Assembly (NCBI GenBank): GCA_021464245.1
Contig: JADCRB010000037.1
Location: 3,240,056-3,304,055 of the forward strand
Length of the DNA: 64,000 nucleotides
Origin: Carallia brachiata
Lineage: Eukaryota > Streptophyta > Magnoliopsida > Malpighiales > Rhizophoraceae
Reading direction: 5' to 3'
The stretch's first letter is position 1. Each line of letters starts with the position of its first letter. Of this stretch, positions 1 to 11,636 are shown piece by piece. The notes beneath the pieces were generated by a model. That model saw nothing but the letters and a program-made list of their open reading frames with translations, ran no database searches and was not told where the DNA came from. Made by a program: the position numbers and the translations under genes.

Positions 1-608
1 TACATTGTTGTAAAAAATTTATATTTCATTGTAAAATAATTGAACATATGACTGAAATATATGATAAAATTGTATGTCAACCTAATAAAACTCTTATATA
101 TAAAATATTTTATATTTTATAAATAATATTTTTTTATACAAAATATTAAAAATTTATACAAATATTGACTATAAATTTTTTACCACACCTGGATATTCCC
201 TCGCCAAACTAGTAAAGAGGAACAGTATAGGGCCGAAATCAAGTCACACCAACCGCCAGGCACAGCCCCCACCACTGTGGTCCATGTACGCGACAAGTCG
301 TCCCAACCCACCGGTAAATCAGCATCAGCATTGGTGCCTGGCCAGGTCGTTTTAGCGCGACCGGCGAGTGACACCCCGCCCAAGTAAAACACGTGACACA
401 TATTGTTCTGTACGTGTACCTGTAAATTATGTAACGCTCGCAGAAGAGAGAGAGAGAGAGAGAGAGAGAGAACAGAACAGTCGGAAAATTTAACTCCCAA
501 AGATAGCGAGATGGAAAAATTTTCAGTTAGCAGAAATGAAGGAATATCCTTAGATCTCCCGAATCGGCCGACCGAAATCTGAAATTGTTTTAACCGAACA
601 ATCCGAGG
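1..608 (+). promoter_or_regulatory. Upstream region and 5'UTR of the TBC gene
   Basis: No coding exon is visible. The first ~180 bases are very AT-rich, and composition becomes balanced from about 190, as expected for a promoter and 5'UTR. An (AG)n microsatellite at 445-471 lies about 140 bases before the start codon at 609, a common place for GA repeats in plant 5'UTRs. The promoter assignment is inferred from position only; no TATA box or start site was established. Confidence 0.4.
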
Positions 609-3600
609 ATGGCGGAGAAGAGCTATAATCTCCTCCACACTCTCGAGCACAGGAGGTAGACAACGACACTGTGTTCACACACACACACACACACATATTT
701 TATTTGTTAGAATTTTCCATGTCTCTGTATTTCGTCCACGTGTTATTTAGTGCCGAAGTTTCTCGATTTCTTTGAAAGTTTCTACTCTTTTTTTTGATGA
801 TCTGTTGTTGTTTGGTTTGAGCAAAGCTTGTTTCGGAGGCTGATGAGTCAAATTTCTTGAATTGATAACTGTTGTCTCTGCTTGCATATAGTCCAGGATT
901 ACAATAATATTGGTTTTTTTTTTTTTGTTTTGCAAAAATTGAATGAAATATTGTTAGTGTTTAATTCATATTTCAGATATCGGAAAATGCAAATTGAAGG
1001 TTATTGCTATTGTTGTCTATTTTGGGCTTGCTTTGATAGGTAAAGAGTGGGATTAGGTGTGTCTGATTTTAGTATTGAGTGTTGGATGAAGAAAGGTAAT
1101 TGTGAAGGGTAAAAGAGGGGGAATGAAGACAAGAATTGTGAGATTGGTGTGAGCAAGTAGAGAGCTATGGGCGGTAGAATTGGAAGTCTATGTGAAGTAT
1201 GTTGTTGTCCTTGTTGAGTAGGCGCTCGTTGGATGTTGATTCCAGGCAAGTCATATTCAATTTTGCGTTTGTTTGCCATTTGGTTTCGTAGTTTAATTTC
1301 TTGACCAATCCCACATTATTGGCTTTAGGCCATCATAAAACTTGTTTGTGTTTGAAGATGTCAGTTGGGTGCATTGATGTTTTGCATTTGAAAATGGAAT
1401 CGTTTTTGTTGGCAACAGGGATGCCTATGGATTTGCTTTGAGACCTCAACACGTACACAGATACAGAGAGTACGTCAGCATCTACAAGGTAATCTTTTGA
1501 AGGCCTAAATGCTATTGTCATGTCAATGATAGATAAAAGAAATCTGGTGTTTGATGTTTTTGTTTCAATTCTATACATATACAATTTCTTTGATTCAACT
1601 GAAGTTAGTGCCTCTCATCTTTTGCTGATAAAATAAAATTAGGTGTAAAGTTACATGGCCTGCTCATTGCTAATACGAAGATATTCTCTATATTTACCTT
1701 ATAGTTAATGGCAGTTTTACCCTCCAATTGATATTTTTTTTGGATTCTTCATGAAGTAAAAAGATGTTCCTCTCCAGCTTAGTAATATATTCGTGGTAAC
1801 AGGAGGAGGAAGAGGAAAGATCAGACAAATGGAGAGTTTTCCTTGACAGCAGGCAAAATCTGATCAATTTTACTCTTCTGAGGAGGAGTGTAGGGAGACA
1901 TTGCAGGGTGAAACTGCTAAGCCTAGAGAAGAATCTGTTTCAGAACGCAGCTGGAAGGGGGATGATTCAGGTGGGAAGATATCTCATTTTGATGGTTCAA
2001 CGGAATGTGATCCTGAAAAGGAGGTGCAAATCGCAGAGGAAACCAAAAAGGAGGTGCATTATCCAGAGGAACCCCAGAAGAAGGTGCAATCGTCAGAAGA
2101 ACCACAGGTGGTGCAACTTTCAGAGGAACCCAAGAAAGGGTTGCACCAGTCAGAAGAACCTACAGAAAATGTGCAATTTTTAGAGGAAACTAACAAAGAG
2201 GTAAAACCTTTGGAAGAACAACAACTGGGGGTGCAGATTTCAAAAGATCAAGGGAAGGAGGAGCAACTTTCAAAAGATAGAAAGGCCAGAAAGGTTCAAA
2301 GATGGTCTTGTATCAGACGGTCACTTCTTCCCATTGAGAACATAATGAGTTCACGTGTCAAGAAAATAACTGATATGAAAGACAAGCAGAACTCCAGAAG
2401 CATGGACCATCTTGCATCAATACAAGAGACAGTTTCTCAGGGAGGAGAAACTGAGGACTTTGAGGAGGAGATCAGTGTTAATAAGACTACAGATGAGAAT
2501 GTTAATGGGCATAAAACAAAAGGTCTTGGGGACAACGAAACTCCTCCAGAACCTTATTTCTCCTGGAAAGAAGAACTTGAGTTCCTTGTTCGTGGTGGAG
2601 TGCCAAAGGATCTTAGGGGAGAGGTAAACTGATGCTATCGAGCTTGCAAATACCATCAAAGTTCCTGCATCTATGCAAAACAAATATATACATTACACTC
2701 CCATCGCAGGTATGGCAAGCCTTTGTTGGTGTGAAGGCACGTCGAGTGGAGAGATATTACGAGGAGTTGCTGGCTGAAGAAATTAATGCTGATGAAACCA
2801 ATAACCATAAAACCTCCACTGGTATACCCGGGAAATGGAAAAAGCAGATTGAGAAGGTCATTAAATGCACGTGCCTTCTGTTTTAGCATTTAATCTTTTA
2901 GAATTGTAAGGGCTACTTTTTTTGCTTTTGGATACTACTTAATTTTCTCCTTATAATGATTTCTATTTTTATTTTACAGGACATACCACGAACTTTCCCT
3001 GGTCATCCCGCTTTGGATGATCATGGTAGGGATTCCTTGAGGCGTTTACTGATAGCATATGCTCGACACAACCCTTCTGTTGGTTATTGTCAGGTAATTA
3101 GGAACCAAAATATTTCTCCTATTGGTTTGCATCGCTTTTGTTATTGACCTCAGCTTGAAAACATGTGCAGGCAATGAATTTCTTTGCTGGCTTATTGCTA
3201 CTTCTGATGCCTGAGGAGAATGCCTTTTGGTAGGTTGGAGAAGCCTCTCTCATTTATTTATGGTTCTAGACTAGGGAACTTTCTAGAGTAATTATGGTCA
3301 TGTAATGATAGGAAATTGAATTGACATTTTTAGTAATTTTTGGAGCATAGCTCATATTCTAGGTTGTCTTTATTTCATAAAAGTTAGTGTTTTTTCCCTT
3401 GTAGAATTGGACTTGAAATATTAGTTTGTTGTGTTTTTCCAATTCTATGACTGCCCAGTTTATCTATTTATATCACTGATGCACAATCATGTGATATAGT
3501 TATTGGCTAAAACACTTTGTTTTGTCAGGACATTGGTGGGCATACTTGATGACTATTTTGATGGATATTATACAGAAGAAATGATAGAATCTCAGGTGTA

Positions 3601-6600
3601 ATTGTTTTCTTTGGAAATAATCATTCAAAGTTATCTGCTTAATGTGTATTTCACTTGTTTATTTGGGCGCTAATAGATCAACTATTTGTGTGGTGACCTT
3701 TTTTTTTATTTATTTCTGCTTACTTTTATTCTTTCTTAAAGATATTCTTTTGTATGTTAGGTGGACCAATTAGTATTTGAGGAGCTGATGCGTGAAAGAT
3801 TTCCTAAGTTGGGTTAGTTTGTTTTTTAGCATGTTCTACGGAGATCATGGCACTTGTGATCCTTTTCTTATGCGAAGCAATGTAAATAGTTTTTTCATTC
3901 TAGTTGTCTTTGGTGCAGTTAATCACCTGGATTACTTGGGAGTGCAGGTAGCATGGATCTCTGGACCTTGGTTTCTTTCCATTTTTGTCAATATGCTTCC
4001 TTGGGAAAGTGGTGAGCATGTGCGGTTTAAAATTTTGAATGACTTTTATTCTTGCTCAAATAATTTTCTTGAACCCTCTTCTTATTGGCTCTCTTGCTTC
4101 AGTTCTCCGAATATGGGATGTTCTCCTATTTGAAGGAAATCGTGTAATGCTCTTTCGAACTGCACTTGCTTTGATGGAGCTATATGGTATTGGTCTGCTG
4201 CATGCCATTGTTTAAATCTTCACAGTGAACTGAAAGTCAAGGATTCTTTGAGGTATTTTAATTAATGTGATTACAATGCAATTTACCGTAGGTCCAGCAT
4301 TACTTACAACTAAAGATGCTGGGGATGCAATTACTCTGTTGCAAACGCTTGCGGGCTCAACATTTGACAGCAGCCAACTCGTTCTGACTGCTTGTATGGG
4401 ATTTTTGGCTGTAACTGAAGCCAGATTACGAGAGATGAGAGAGAAGCATAGACCAGCTATATTAGAAGTAGTTGAGGAAAGATCGAGAAAAGGTAGGGTT
4501 TGGAAGGATTCGAAAGGGCTTGCATCAAAGCTGTACAGTTTCAAGCATGATTCTGGTTCACTTATGGGTGAAAAAGAGAAAGTTGAAGGAGAGAATCAAT
4601 TGGGGCCGCACTCCTCTAATCTGGATGATTTGCTCAGTGGCCTAACTGTTGAATCAGAATTAGATTCCTTACCAGATCTTCATGAACAGGTACTTTTCTC
4701 TTTCCCTTTTGTTTCCTTGTTAGGGTGCCTTTCATGATCATGATAATTTAGGGGACTTTATCATGACTTCTTTGTTAATTTTTGTTGCACGGAACTTTCA
4801 TAGATGTGTTTTGAGACCTTGAGAAATTTCTGATTTTCCGCAATATAACTAGCATCATATTTCAGGTTCTACTATTTGTAAACCTTAATGATTTTTTGAG
4901 TGCCAAACTTTTTTTTAGTTTGTTGGAGTATAATATATGATCCATATCTTGGGCCTCACCTAAAAACTTCAGTTTTTGGGTGAAATGGTTTCTTGACATG
5001 GTATTAGAGCCTTCATGACCAAGTGATCATGAGTTTGGATCACACTACCTTCACATTTAATTGTGAATTAATTATGAATTTCTGGTTTGTTCATGCATTA
5101 GGCCCAAGTGAGCCTAGCTTGTTCACGCTTCTAGCCCAAGTGAGATGGGTTTTTGCATGAGGGGACGTGTTGGAGTATAATATATAATCTATATCCTAGA
5201 CCTGACCTGGCAGGATAAGATTTTGGATGAAATGGTTGCTTGACATAATCCAATAAAGTTTTTCATGATTATTCAATCGATACAGGTAGTTCATTTGCAC
5301 CCCTTTGAAATTTCAGTCGTTAACAGCTTTTGTGCAGGTGGTTTGGATGAAGGTTGAGTTGTGCAGGTTACTGGAGGAGAAAAGATCGGCCATACTCAGG
5401 TTGGTGTCTTTTTGTGGTTTTTACTTTTGGCAATTGTTGAGCATGCCATTCTATTGATCTAATGATTATATTTCATAAAGAAAACACAATGAAAATGACA
5501 CTTGTTGAACAAAAGAAAGTGTACAAACTGTAATTTTGTTCACCAATGTCAGAATCCCACATTTTGCTTGCCTCGTTTTTATTCGATTGTGTTGTTTACC
5601 TCAACTTTTATATTTAGCCTCACATTTTCAAATTTGCATAATCACTTTTCAGTCTAGGTGTCAATTGTATTTGTAAGTCCCTTCATAAGGGCTACTGATT
5701 CGATAAGCGGGCATATGATTATCAACTAAGTAGTGACTCTTTAATGACTAACTTTATTGTTTATTTACGTGATTATTTTGATTTTATATTATTTCCATGG
5801 AACATCCTATCACGTTCAACTGAATTACTCTTGTTCCCAGAGCCGAGGAGCTTGAGACAGCACTAATGGAGATTGTAAAACAAGATAATAGGCGACAATT
5901 GAGTGCAAAGGTATCTCTGGAGTTGATTTAGCAGCCAGTTTTTGGTTCTAACACATCATACGGACAAATAATGTCCTTGTTAAGAAAAGCATGCAAAACA
6001 CCTCTCTTTTTATAGTTCTGCAGTGTTTGACTTGCTTCCATAATTTTGAAGATCATACCATCTTGGCACCTCAAATAGCATTATGTATTTATTAAAATTC
6101 CTTACAGAAAATCATTCTCATTACCGATACATGTTTCCCGGTTGTTTTATTGTAGATGCTAAACTTTTCCTTCTATACTTTGTGGACTTCTGGAGCGAAA
6201 GTGCTCGTGAAATATCGTCTTTGATTAGTGACAAGGCTTAAACTGGAATGACTAAGTTCTTTCGTGTTAGGTTTCATAGTAGCTCGTAATTCGATTAGCA
6301 GAAGGCACAACGAGATGCCTACAATTATTTTCACCAATAAGAGAAAAAAAAAGGGTAGAAAAAGTTAATTTACTAGAAAAGATTCACGTGCTTATAGGTG
6401 CTTTCCTTCTTCTTCCCCAGCTAGCAGCTGTCATCACTAAGCACAGCAACTCTACTCTCAATTTGTGAGCTTTGGGCTAACTCAATGTACTCATGAAACT
6501 TGATTTGGTTCTGCAGATTGAGCAGTTGGAGCAAGATGTGGCTGATCTACGACAAGCCCTTGCTGATAAAAAGGAACAAGAAGCTGCAATGCTTCAGGTC

Positions 6601-8497
6601 AATATTTGTAATAAATTCCCTGACTTTCCTCTTCTTTATTTGATGAACGGATTTTCACTCTATCGTCTTCTTGCGCAAGAATCTATGTGAGATTCATGCA
6701 GTCTTAATCACTCATAATGCTCTAGGTCCTGATGCGGGTAGAGCAAGAACAGAGGATAACTGAAGAAGCTCGTTTAAGTGCTGAGCAAGATGCGGCTGCT
6801 CAGAAATATGCAGTACATGTGCTTCAGGTTTCTTTGTTTGCTTTCTAATTTCGTTTTATATTATAGTAGATTAAAGATCTACTTTTTTTAACAGAGAAAG
6901 CAAGGCCAAGTTATTGAAGAATCAGCAGAACCATCTACTTAATCTTTTTAAATTGAATTTGTATGCATACCTTGTCCCAAAAATTTCCATAGTAACATAT
7001 TCAAGAGCCACATTATGTTGGCATGGCACTTTTTATCATCAAGGCATATGTGTTTAATACCCTTGTTAATGTTTACCTAAGAGGCGTTTTTCTTCACAAC
7101 AACATCTGTAGGAGATTCTGAGAACAAATGTGATGCGTAAGGCTTCATCTTTGCACTCACCTCTACGTACATGGAATTATGTGTGCAGGAAAAATATGAG
7201 AAGGCTATGGCCTCACTCTCTCAGATGGAGCAAAGGGTTGTTATGGCAGAAACAATGTTGGAGGCCACTTTACAGTATGAATCTGGCCAAGCTAAAGCAC
7301 TATCTCCTCGGTAGATTAAAATTTTTCTTCTGACATCATCTCTGCTTCACACGAGCTCTACAAACATACATACAGGCCAACACCTTTTTTATGCAGTCAC
7401 ATGTTTAGTATGGTTATCCAATGAACAGGTAGCAAATTTAGATGATTTTAATGATACAGGGTAGAGAAATCTGCTTGCACCACTAAAACTACACGGAGAG
7501 AGATTTATCTGCGGTATTGTGGATTACATCACAATGCCATGAGCGAAGTTCAACTAATACTATGATCTCTCAATTTACAGAAAAATAATTTTTCTATTTA
7601 TACTAGTGGGCCACCCTCACAAGCTTCTTTTGTCGACCACCTACCTCCACAGATGCATATTTGTCTCCATATCATGACATGGTTGTCCGAGCCATTTTAC
7701 AACAATGCCACCTGCTATAATGGCCTACTATGTCTATTCATGTCCTAACACCTAGTTAGTTGCCAGTGTTTCTTGACATGCGTATCGTACAATTGTAAGC
7801 AGCAACTTACTGCTAGGTGAACTTTACTTGTAGGCGTCATCCAAGCTCTGCTGTCGAAAGTCCCAAAAGGAGGACAGGTTTACTGCCATTCAGTATTGGC
7901 TGGCGTGACAAGAATAAGGTAAGTGTCTGCGTAGGACCCAATTTTGTTGTGGGTAAATCAACTGTTTTTACAGGAAAATTTGAGAATGACCACCAATGGA
8001 TTGGGAAACGGTGTAACTACCCTTTACATGGTGGTTGAGGAATAGTTTTTACAGTTACAGCTACCACATTTCTCGTAGAGTAGAGTTCCCAGGATTAGAT
8101 TCCCCTATTGATACCTGTATTAGGCCAGTCGAAATGTGAAAAGATAACAGCAATTGGGAAGGTAATGGTTACAGCATCAATGGAATTTATCATATACTGC
8201 CAAATGGGGGACGAACTGTGTTGATGGGGGAAAAATAGAATTCCTCAGATGTTACTAATTCTTAGAAGGGGAATCGCACCAACAGTTTTAGAAGCTAACT
8301 ATGTAGTACGAATCAGAGTCTCTGGGACAGTCTTTGGGGCTGCTGGTTCTATAATTGCTCTAAAATAACCCAACTTCTATTGTGCCACCAGTGCAACAAC
8401 CTTTTAGTTTAAGATTTTGAAGACTTAGATAAAATTTCTGTGACAGGGTAAACCAATTAACGAGGAGGCCAATGACAATAGTTCGGGCACACAATAG
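609..8497 (+). CDS. TBC-domain Rab GTPase-activating protein, frameshifted in exon 3
   Basis: Predicted GAP for Ypt/Rab GTPases in membrane traffic. Eighteen exons: 609-655, 1419-1488, 1803-2623, 2710-2856, 2980-3093, 3171-3229, 3529-3595, 3761-3812, 3919-4011, 4103-4186, 4292-4689, 5338-5399, 5841-5910, 6517-6597, 6726-6827, 7189-7310, 7834-7918, 8447-8497, all with GT/AG borders. The N-terminus carries the DAYGF...RPQH motif of plant TBC proteins. The TBC domain spans exons 3-11. The arginine finger (IEKDIPRTFP) crosses the exon 4/5 junction, and the glutamine finger (GYCQ) ends exon 5. Exons 12-16 look coiled-coil. The exons sum to 2525 nt, one short of a multiple of three. Exon 3 enters in the frame of its acceptor, but everything after about 1847 reads in another frame. 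Unrepaired, translation stops at 2181-2183 after about 165 residues, before the TBC domain. An intact version would be about 841 aa. Confidence 0.85.
2024..2293 (+). repeat. Decapeptide tandem repeat encoded in TBC exon 3
   Basis: In the TBC reading frame there are about nine degenerate ten-residue units with a V-Q-x-S-E-E-P-x-K pattern. One unit is nine residues long. The underlying DNA period is 30 bases. The segment is acidic and low in complexity, lies between the N-terminal motif and the TBC domain, and is probably disordered or a linker. I know of no function for it. Confidence 0.8.
4921..5245 (+). mobile_element. TRIM element (miniature LTR retrotransposon) in TBC intron 11
   Basis: Two direct repeats of 78 bases each, 4921-4998 and 5168-5245, both begin TGTTGGAGTATAATATAT and end TTGACA, giving canonical TG...CA LTR ends. 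Directly after the left LTR is TGGTATTAGAGCC (4999-5011), close to the plant primer-binding site TGGTATCAGAGC complementary to initiator tRNA-Met. Directly before the right LTR is a purine-rich tract (GAGGGGA, about 5159-5165). The internal region is only about 170 bases and has no ORF, which defines a TRIM. Flanking pentamers (tagtt/taatc) match only partly and the LTRs have diverged, so the insertion is old. It is intronic and in sense orientation. Confidence 0.85.
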
Positions 8498-9349
8498 TTC
8501 CAGCTCCAAGGGAAAAGGCCCCAGGACTTTGCAAAAGGGAATTTACTAAAGATTCGTCCAGCTATACTACTTATGTCCATCCATTCTTTGTTTTGCATCT
8601 GTAGTTCTGCACTCCGCTTTGGTTAATATGCGAGGAATCATGTACAATGTATCTATATGTCATTGTCAATTCAATAGTTAGATCAATTTTTTACCCTCTC
8701 CGTGTCTTTCTGCTGTTATCAACCTCCTTTTCTAAGCACTCGATTGTAAACATCAACCTTTTTTTTTAATTAGAAAATGCTATTCTTTTCATCTTTTGTG
8801 ATTTTTTATTATTCGATTAGTGCCAAAAATAAAGTAAGAGATGGAGGGGGGAGGGGGCAAAAAAAGAGAAACAGAAGTGAGGTCTCAATGTTGAACACTG
8901 CTGCGAGTCTAACAGTGTCATTTTTATTCCCAATCCCACATTGCAATTTTAGCGTACTTGAACTATTTGATTTTACAGGCCTTGACAGGACAAAGAACAT
9001 AGCATAACAGTAAAACTTCCGCCTAGGAAGCTCACCATACGAGAAAAATTAAAGCAAGTATACAAATGTATTGTATGGTCTAACGGAATGTATACCAGAC
9101 TGACACAGAATTTGTAGGCAGGAATAAATGAGATTAGGTAATAGCCAAATTCCAGGACTTGTTATCCATGCGGATTCAATCCTATGACAAGCAATGCAAT
9201 CCATTGGTCTTGATCGTCAAATCCGAAGACAGCCCACTTAAAACTGGGAACTAGCCTACCGGCGAACAGAACATGCATTCTTAAATCACTTGTTTAGCAT
9301 GGCATCCCTCAAAACCACCACCACCAGTACCACCATTAAGCATTAAGCT
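8498..9349. other. Convergent intergenic region (3'UTRs)
   Basis: Lies between the stop codons of the TBC gene (+) and the kinase gene (-). I see no coding exon. It should hold both 3'UTRs and polyadenylation sites, so antisense overlap of the two transcripts is possible. Confidence 0.5.
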
Positions 9350-11459
9350 TTAACTTGCCTTATTTTTCCTGGGGGGAATACCAGGGGCCAAGCGAGATGT
9401 TTGGATTGGCTGAGCGTCAGGGTCATATTTTTGTGCAGCAAGATAACTCAGTGCTGTGACCACATCGGCAATGACAGGCCGCATATTCGGCTGCTCCTGA
9501 ACACACATGGCGGCAACAGCAAGAGCTTGATATAATCCCCTGTAAGGGTACTGACCCTGAAGCATCGGATCAGCCATCTCTAAGAATTTCCTCCTGTCCT
9601 TGAATAGTGGTCTTGCCTGCAAGTGGCAATCCGTGCCGTGGTAAAAAAAATAAAAAAGAAATACACCTCCATAAACCCAGCAAGATCTGGAACCATTTTC
9701 AGTAACCAATGAACGAATTCAAGGAAGGCTTACCCAGGCAACCAGATTCTGCTCCTCTGTTGCTTTTGAATAGTCAACAGCTCTCCGTCCTGTAATGATT
9801 TCCAGAAGAACAACCCCAAAGCTGTACACATCTGATTTTAGTGTCAACTGACCTGTCATAGCATACTCAGGAGCACAGTACCCGTAGGTGCCCATAACTC
9901 GTGTAGATACGTGGCTATTATCCCCAACAGGTCCAAGCTTCGCCAAGCCAAAGTCAGATAGCTTGGGATAATACCCTTCACCTAGTAAAATGTTGGAACA
10001 TTTTAAATCCCTGTAAATAACAGGAGGTTTAGCTTTGTCGTGGAGATACTCCAATCCCTTTGCTGCCCCAGCAGCTACTTTCATTCTTGTGTTCCAATCA
10101 AGCTGTCTCTTACCTGCTGAAATATCTGTAAAGGAAGTAATTGATGCCAATGTAAATAGCCAGTAACGAGCTTCCAGTCGATGTAAATTATAAATTTAAA
10201 CCAAAAAAAAAGTCTCAGTGCATGAGGCTTTCACACAGTGGCATAAGCAATGAAACACACATATCAGTCTACTCATTAATCACCATGTAAGTGGTCTTCC
10301 AATGAACCTAGTGGCATATATTGATACACTAGCAGCCGTTGATCTCCGTCGGCACAATAACCAATCAAATTGACAAGGTTAGGGTGGTGAAGTAGACTTA
10401 GCATCAGAACTTCAACCAAGAATTCCCTATTTCCTTGCAAACCATTGCGATCAAGTTGCTTAATGGCCACAACCTACAAAATGCACAATGCAATCATCCA
10501 TTAGTGAGGCCATATTTCCTCGTAGAAATCTTGCAATGCTTCACCTCAATGATCCAATTCAAAATTTCACCCAACTGCGTGTGCCTGCAGTTGGGCCATC
10601 CTGTACGTGAACCAGAGACCTCGTGCTTCCGATCCAGAAAGTGTCATTACAAAGCCAGAAACCATATCTAGAAGTTATAAAAACTATATGTCACAGTTTC
10701 AAAGTACAAAATTCACCAACCTGATTATTGCTTTCCACCATCCCTTTATATACTCTTCCAAAGCCACCCTCGCCCAAAAGACATTCTGCTCTGAAATTTT
10801 GGGTTGCAGCTGCCAATTCTCGGAAAGTAAAAATCTGTGATGTAATGTTGTTATCTGATCCCCCATGTTTAGAAGCCTCCTTAACCCTCAGAGGGGAATC
10901 TGCCTTCAATCTCTCTGCTGATTCAGACACGACACAACCGAAAATTAGAAAATTAAGTTCAATCAAGTTATTATGTCTCATTTATTATCATGACTTTTTT
11001 TACGGAGATTTATTATTATATCTCATCAATCAAGTTCGTATCTTTAAACATATGATGCTGCCAAAAACCAGCAAGACCAATTTTAACAGTGAATAGTGAT
11101 TCAAGCAATCAAATATTAATCAGTCTTACACTTTGTAGAGAACATAATTAATATACCTGATCAATTCACAACAAACCCAGGAAAGGAACTGTGAGCAGTT
11201 CAAAATTGATCAAAGAACCAAAAAGAAAAAAAAAAAAAAAAAGAACCCAATAATCTTGTCAACGAAAATTCAATAAAGTTTTGGGCCATAGCATGAATAA
11301 AGCAAAAGGGTCACAGTGAAATAAGAAAAACACACAGTAAGAACACAAACCTGGAGTGGGTTTGATTTTAACAGGCGGCTTCTGGGTCATCACGTTCACT
11401 TTCTTCTTCTTCTTCTTTGAGTTGGCTGTTGATACACCTGAACAGGGAATCCACCCCAT
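9350..11459 (-). CDS. Receptor-like cytoplasmic kinase, RLCK-VII (PBS1-like)
   Basis: Serine/threonine kinase of the RLCK-VII/PBL family, which relays signals from plasma-membrane receptors. Five exons: 11459-11351, 10917-10721, 10473-10284, 10125-9734, 9616-9350, giving 384 aa. The N-terminus MGWIPCSG has Gly2 for myristoylation and Cys6 for palmitoylation, then a lysine-rich run. The kinase domain follows: glycine loop [16 protein letters not shown] lysine near 107, catalytic YRDLK Asp near 205, DFG near 223-225, and the activation segment [18 protein letters not shown] in place of HRD still has the Arg before Asp (RD kinase). The PFKDRR-type C-lobe and short tail resemble the PBL5/6/7/27 branch, but I cannot fix the subgroup. 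Exon 2 has a tandem CAGCAG acceptor. A (CT)n tract lies directly before the ATG. Confidence 0.93.
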
Positions 11460-11465
11460 AACTTT

Positions 11466-11466
<1 letters not shown>

Positions 11467-11499
<33 letters not shown>

Positions 11500-11587
11500 G
11501 AGAGTATCTATCTAGACTACAACAACACAAACTGATTCAATGATGAGGAATTCAAATTCAATCTCTTTGTTAACATCTAATAGCCAC

Positions 11588-11634
<47 letters not shown>
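11467..11634. repeat. Paired CT/GA microsatellites at the kinase 5' end
   Basis: (CT)n occupies 11467-11499, starting 8 bases from the kinase start codon, and (AG)n occupies 11591-11634. On the transcribed minus strand they read (AG)n next to the ATG and (CT)n further upstream. The two tracts are complementary and about 90 bases apart, so they could form a hairpin in a transcript or in supercoiled DNA. Confidence 0.85.

Positions 11635-11636
<2 letters not shown>

Noticed and set aside
7430..7780. Possible LTR-like sequence in TBC intron 16
   Set aside because: No second copy, TG...CA ends or primer site could be found to support it.
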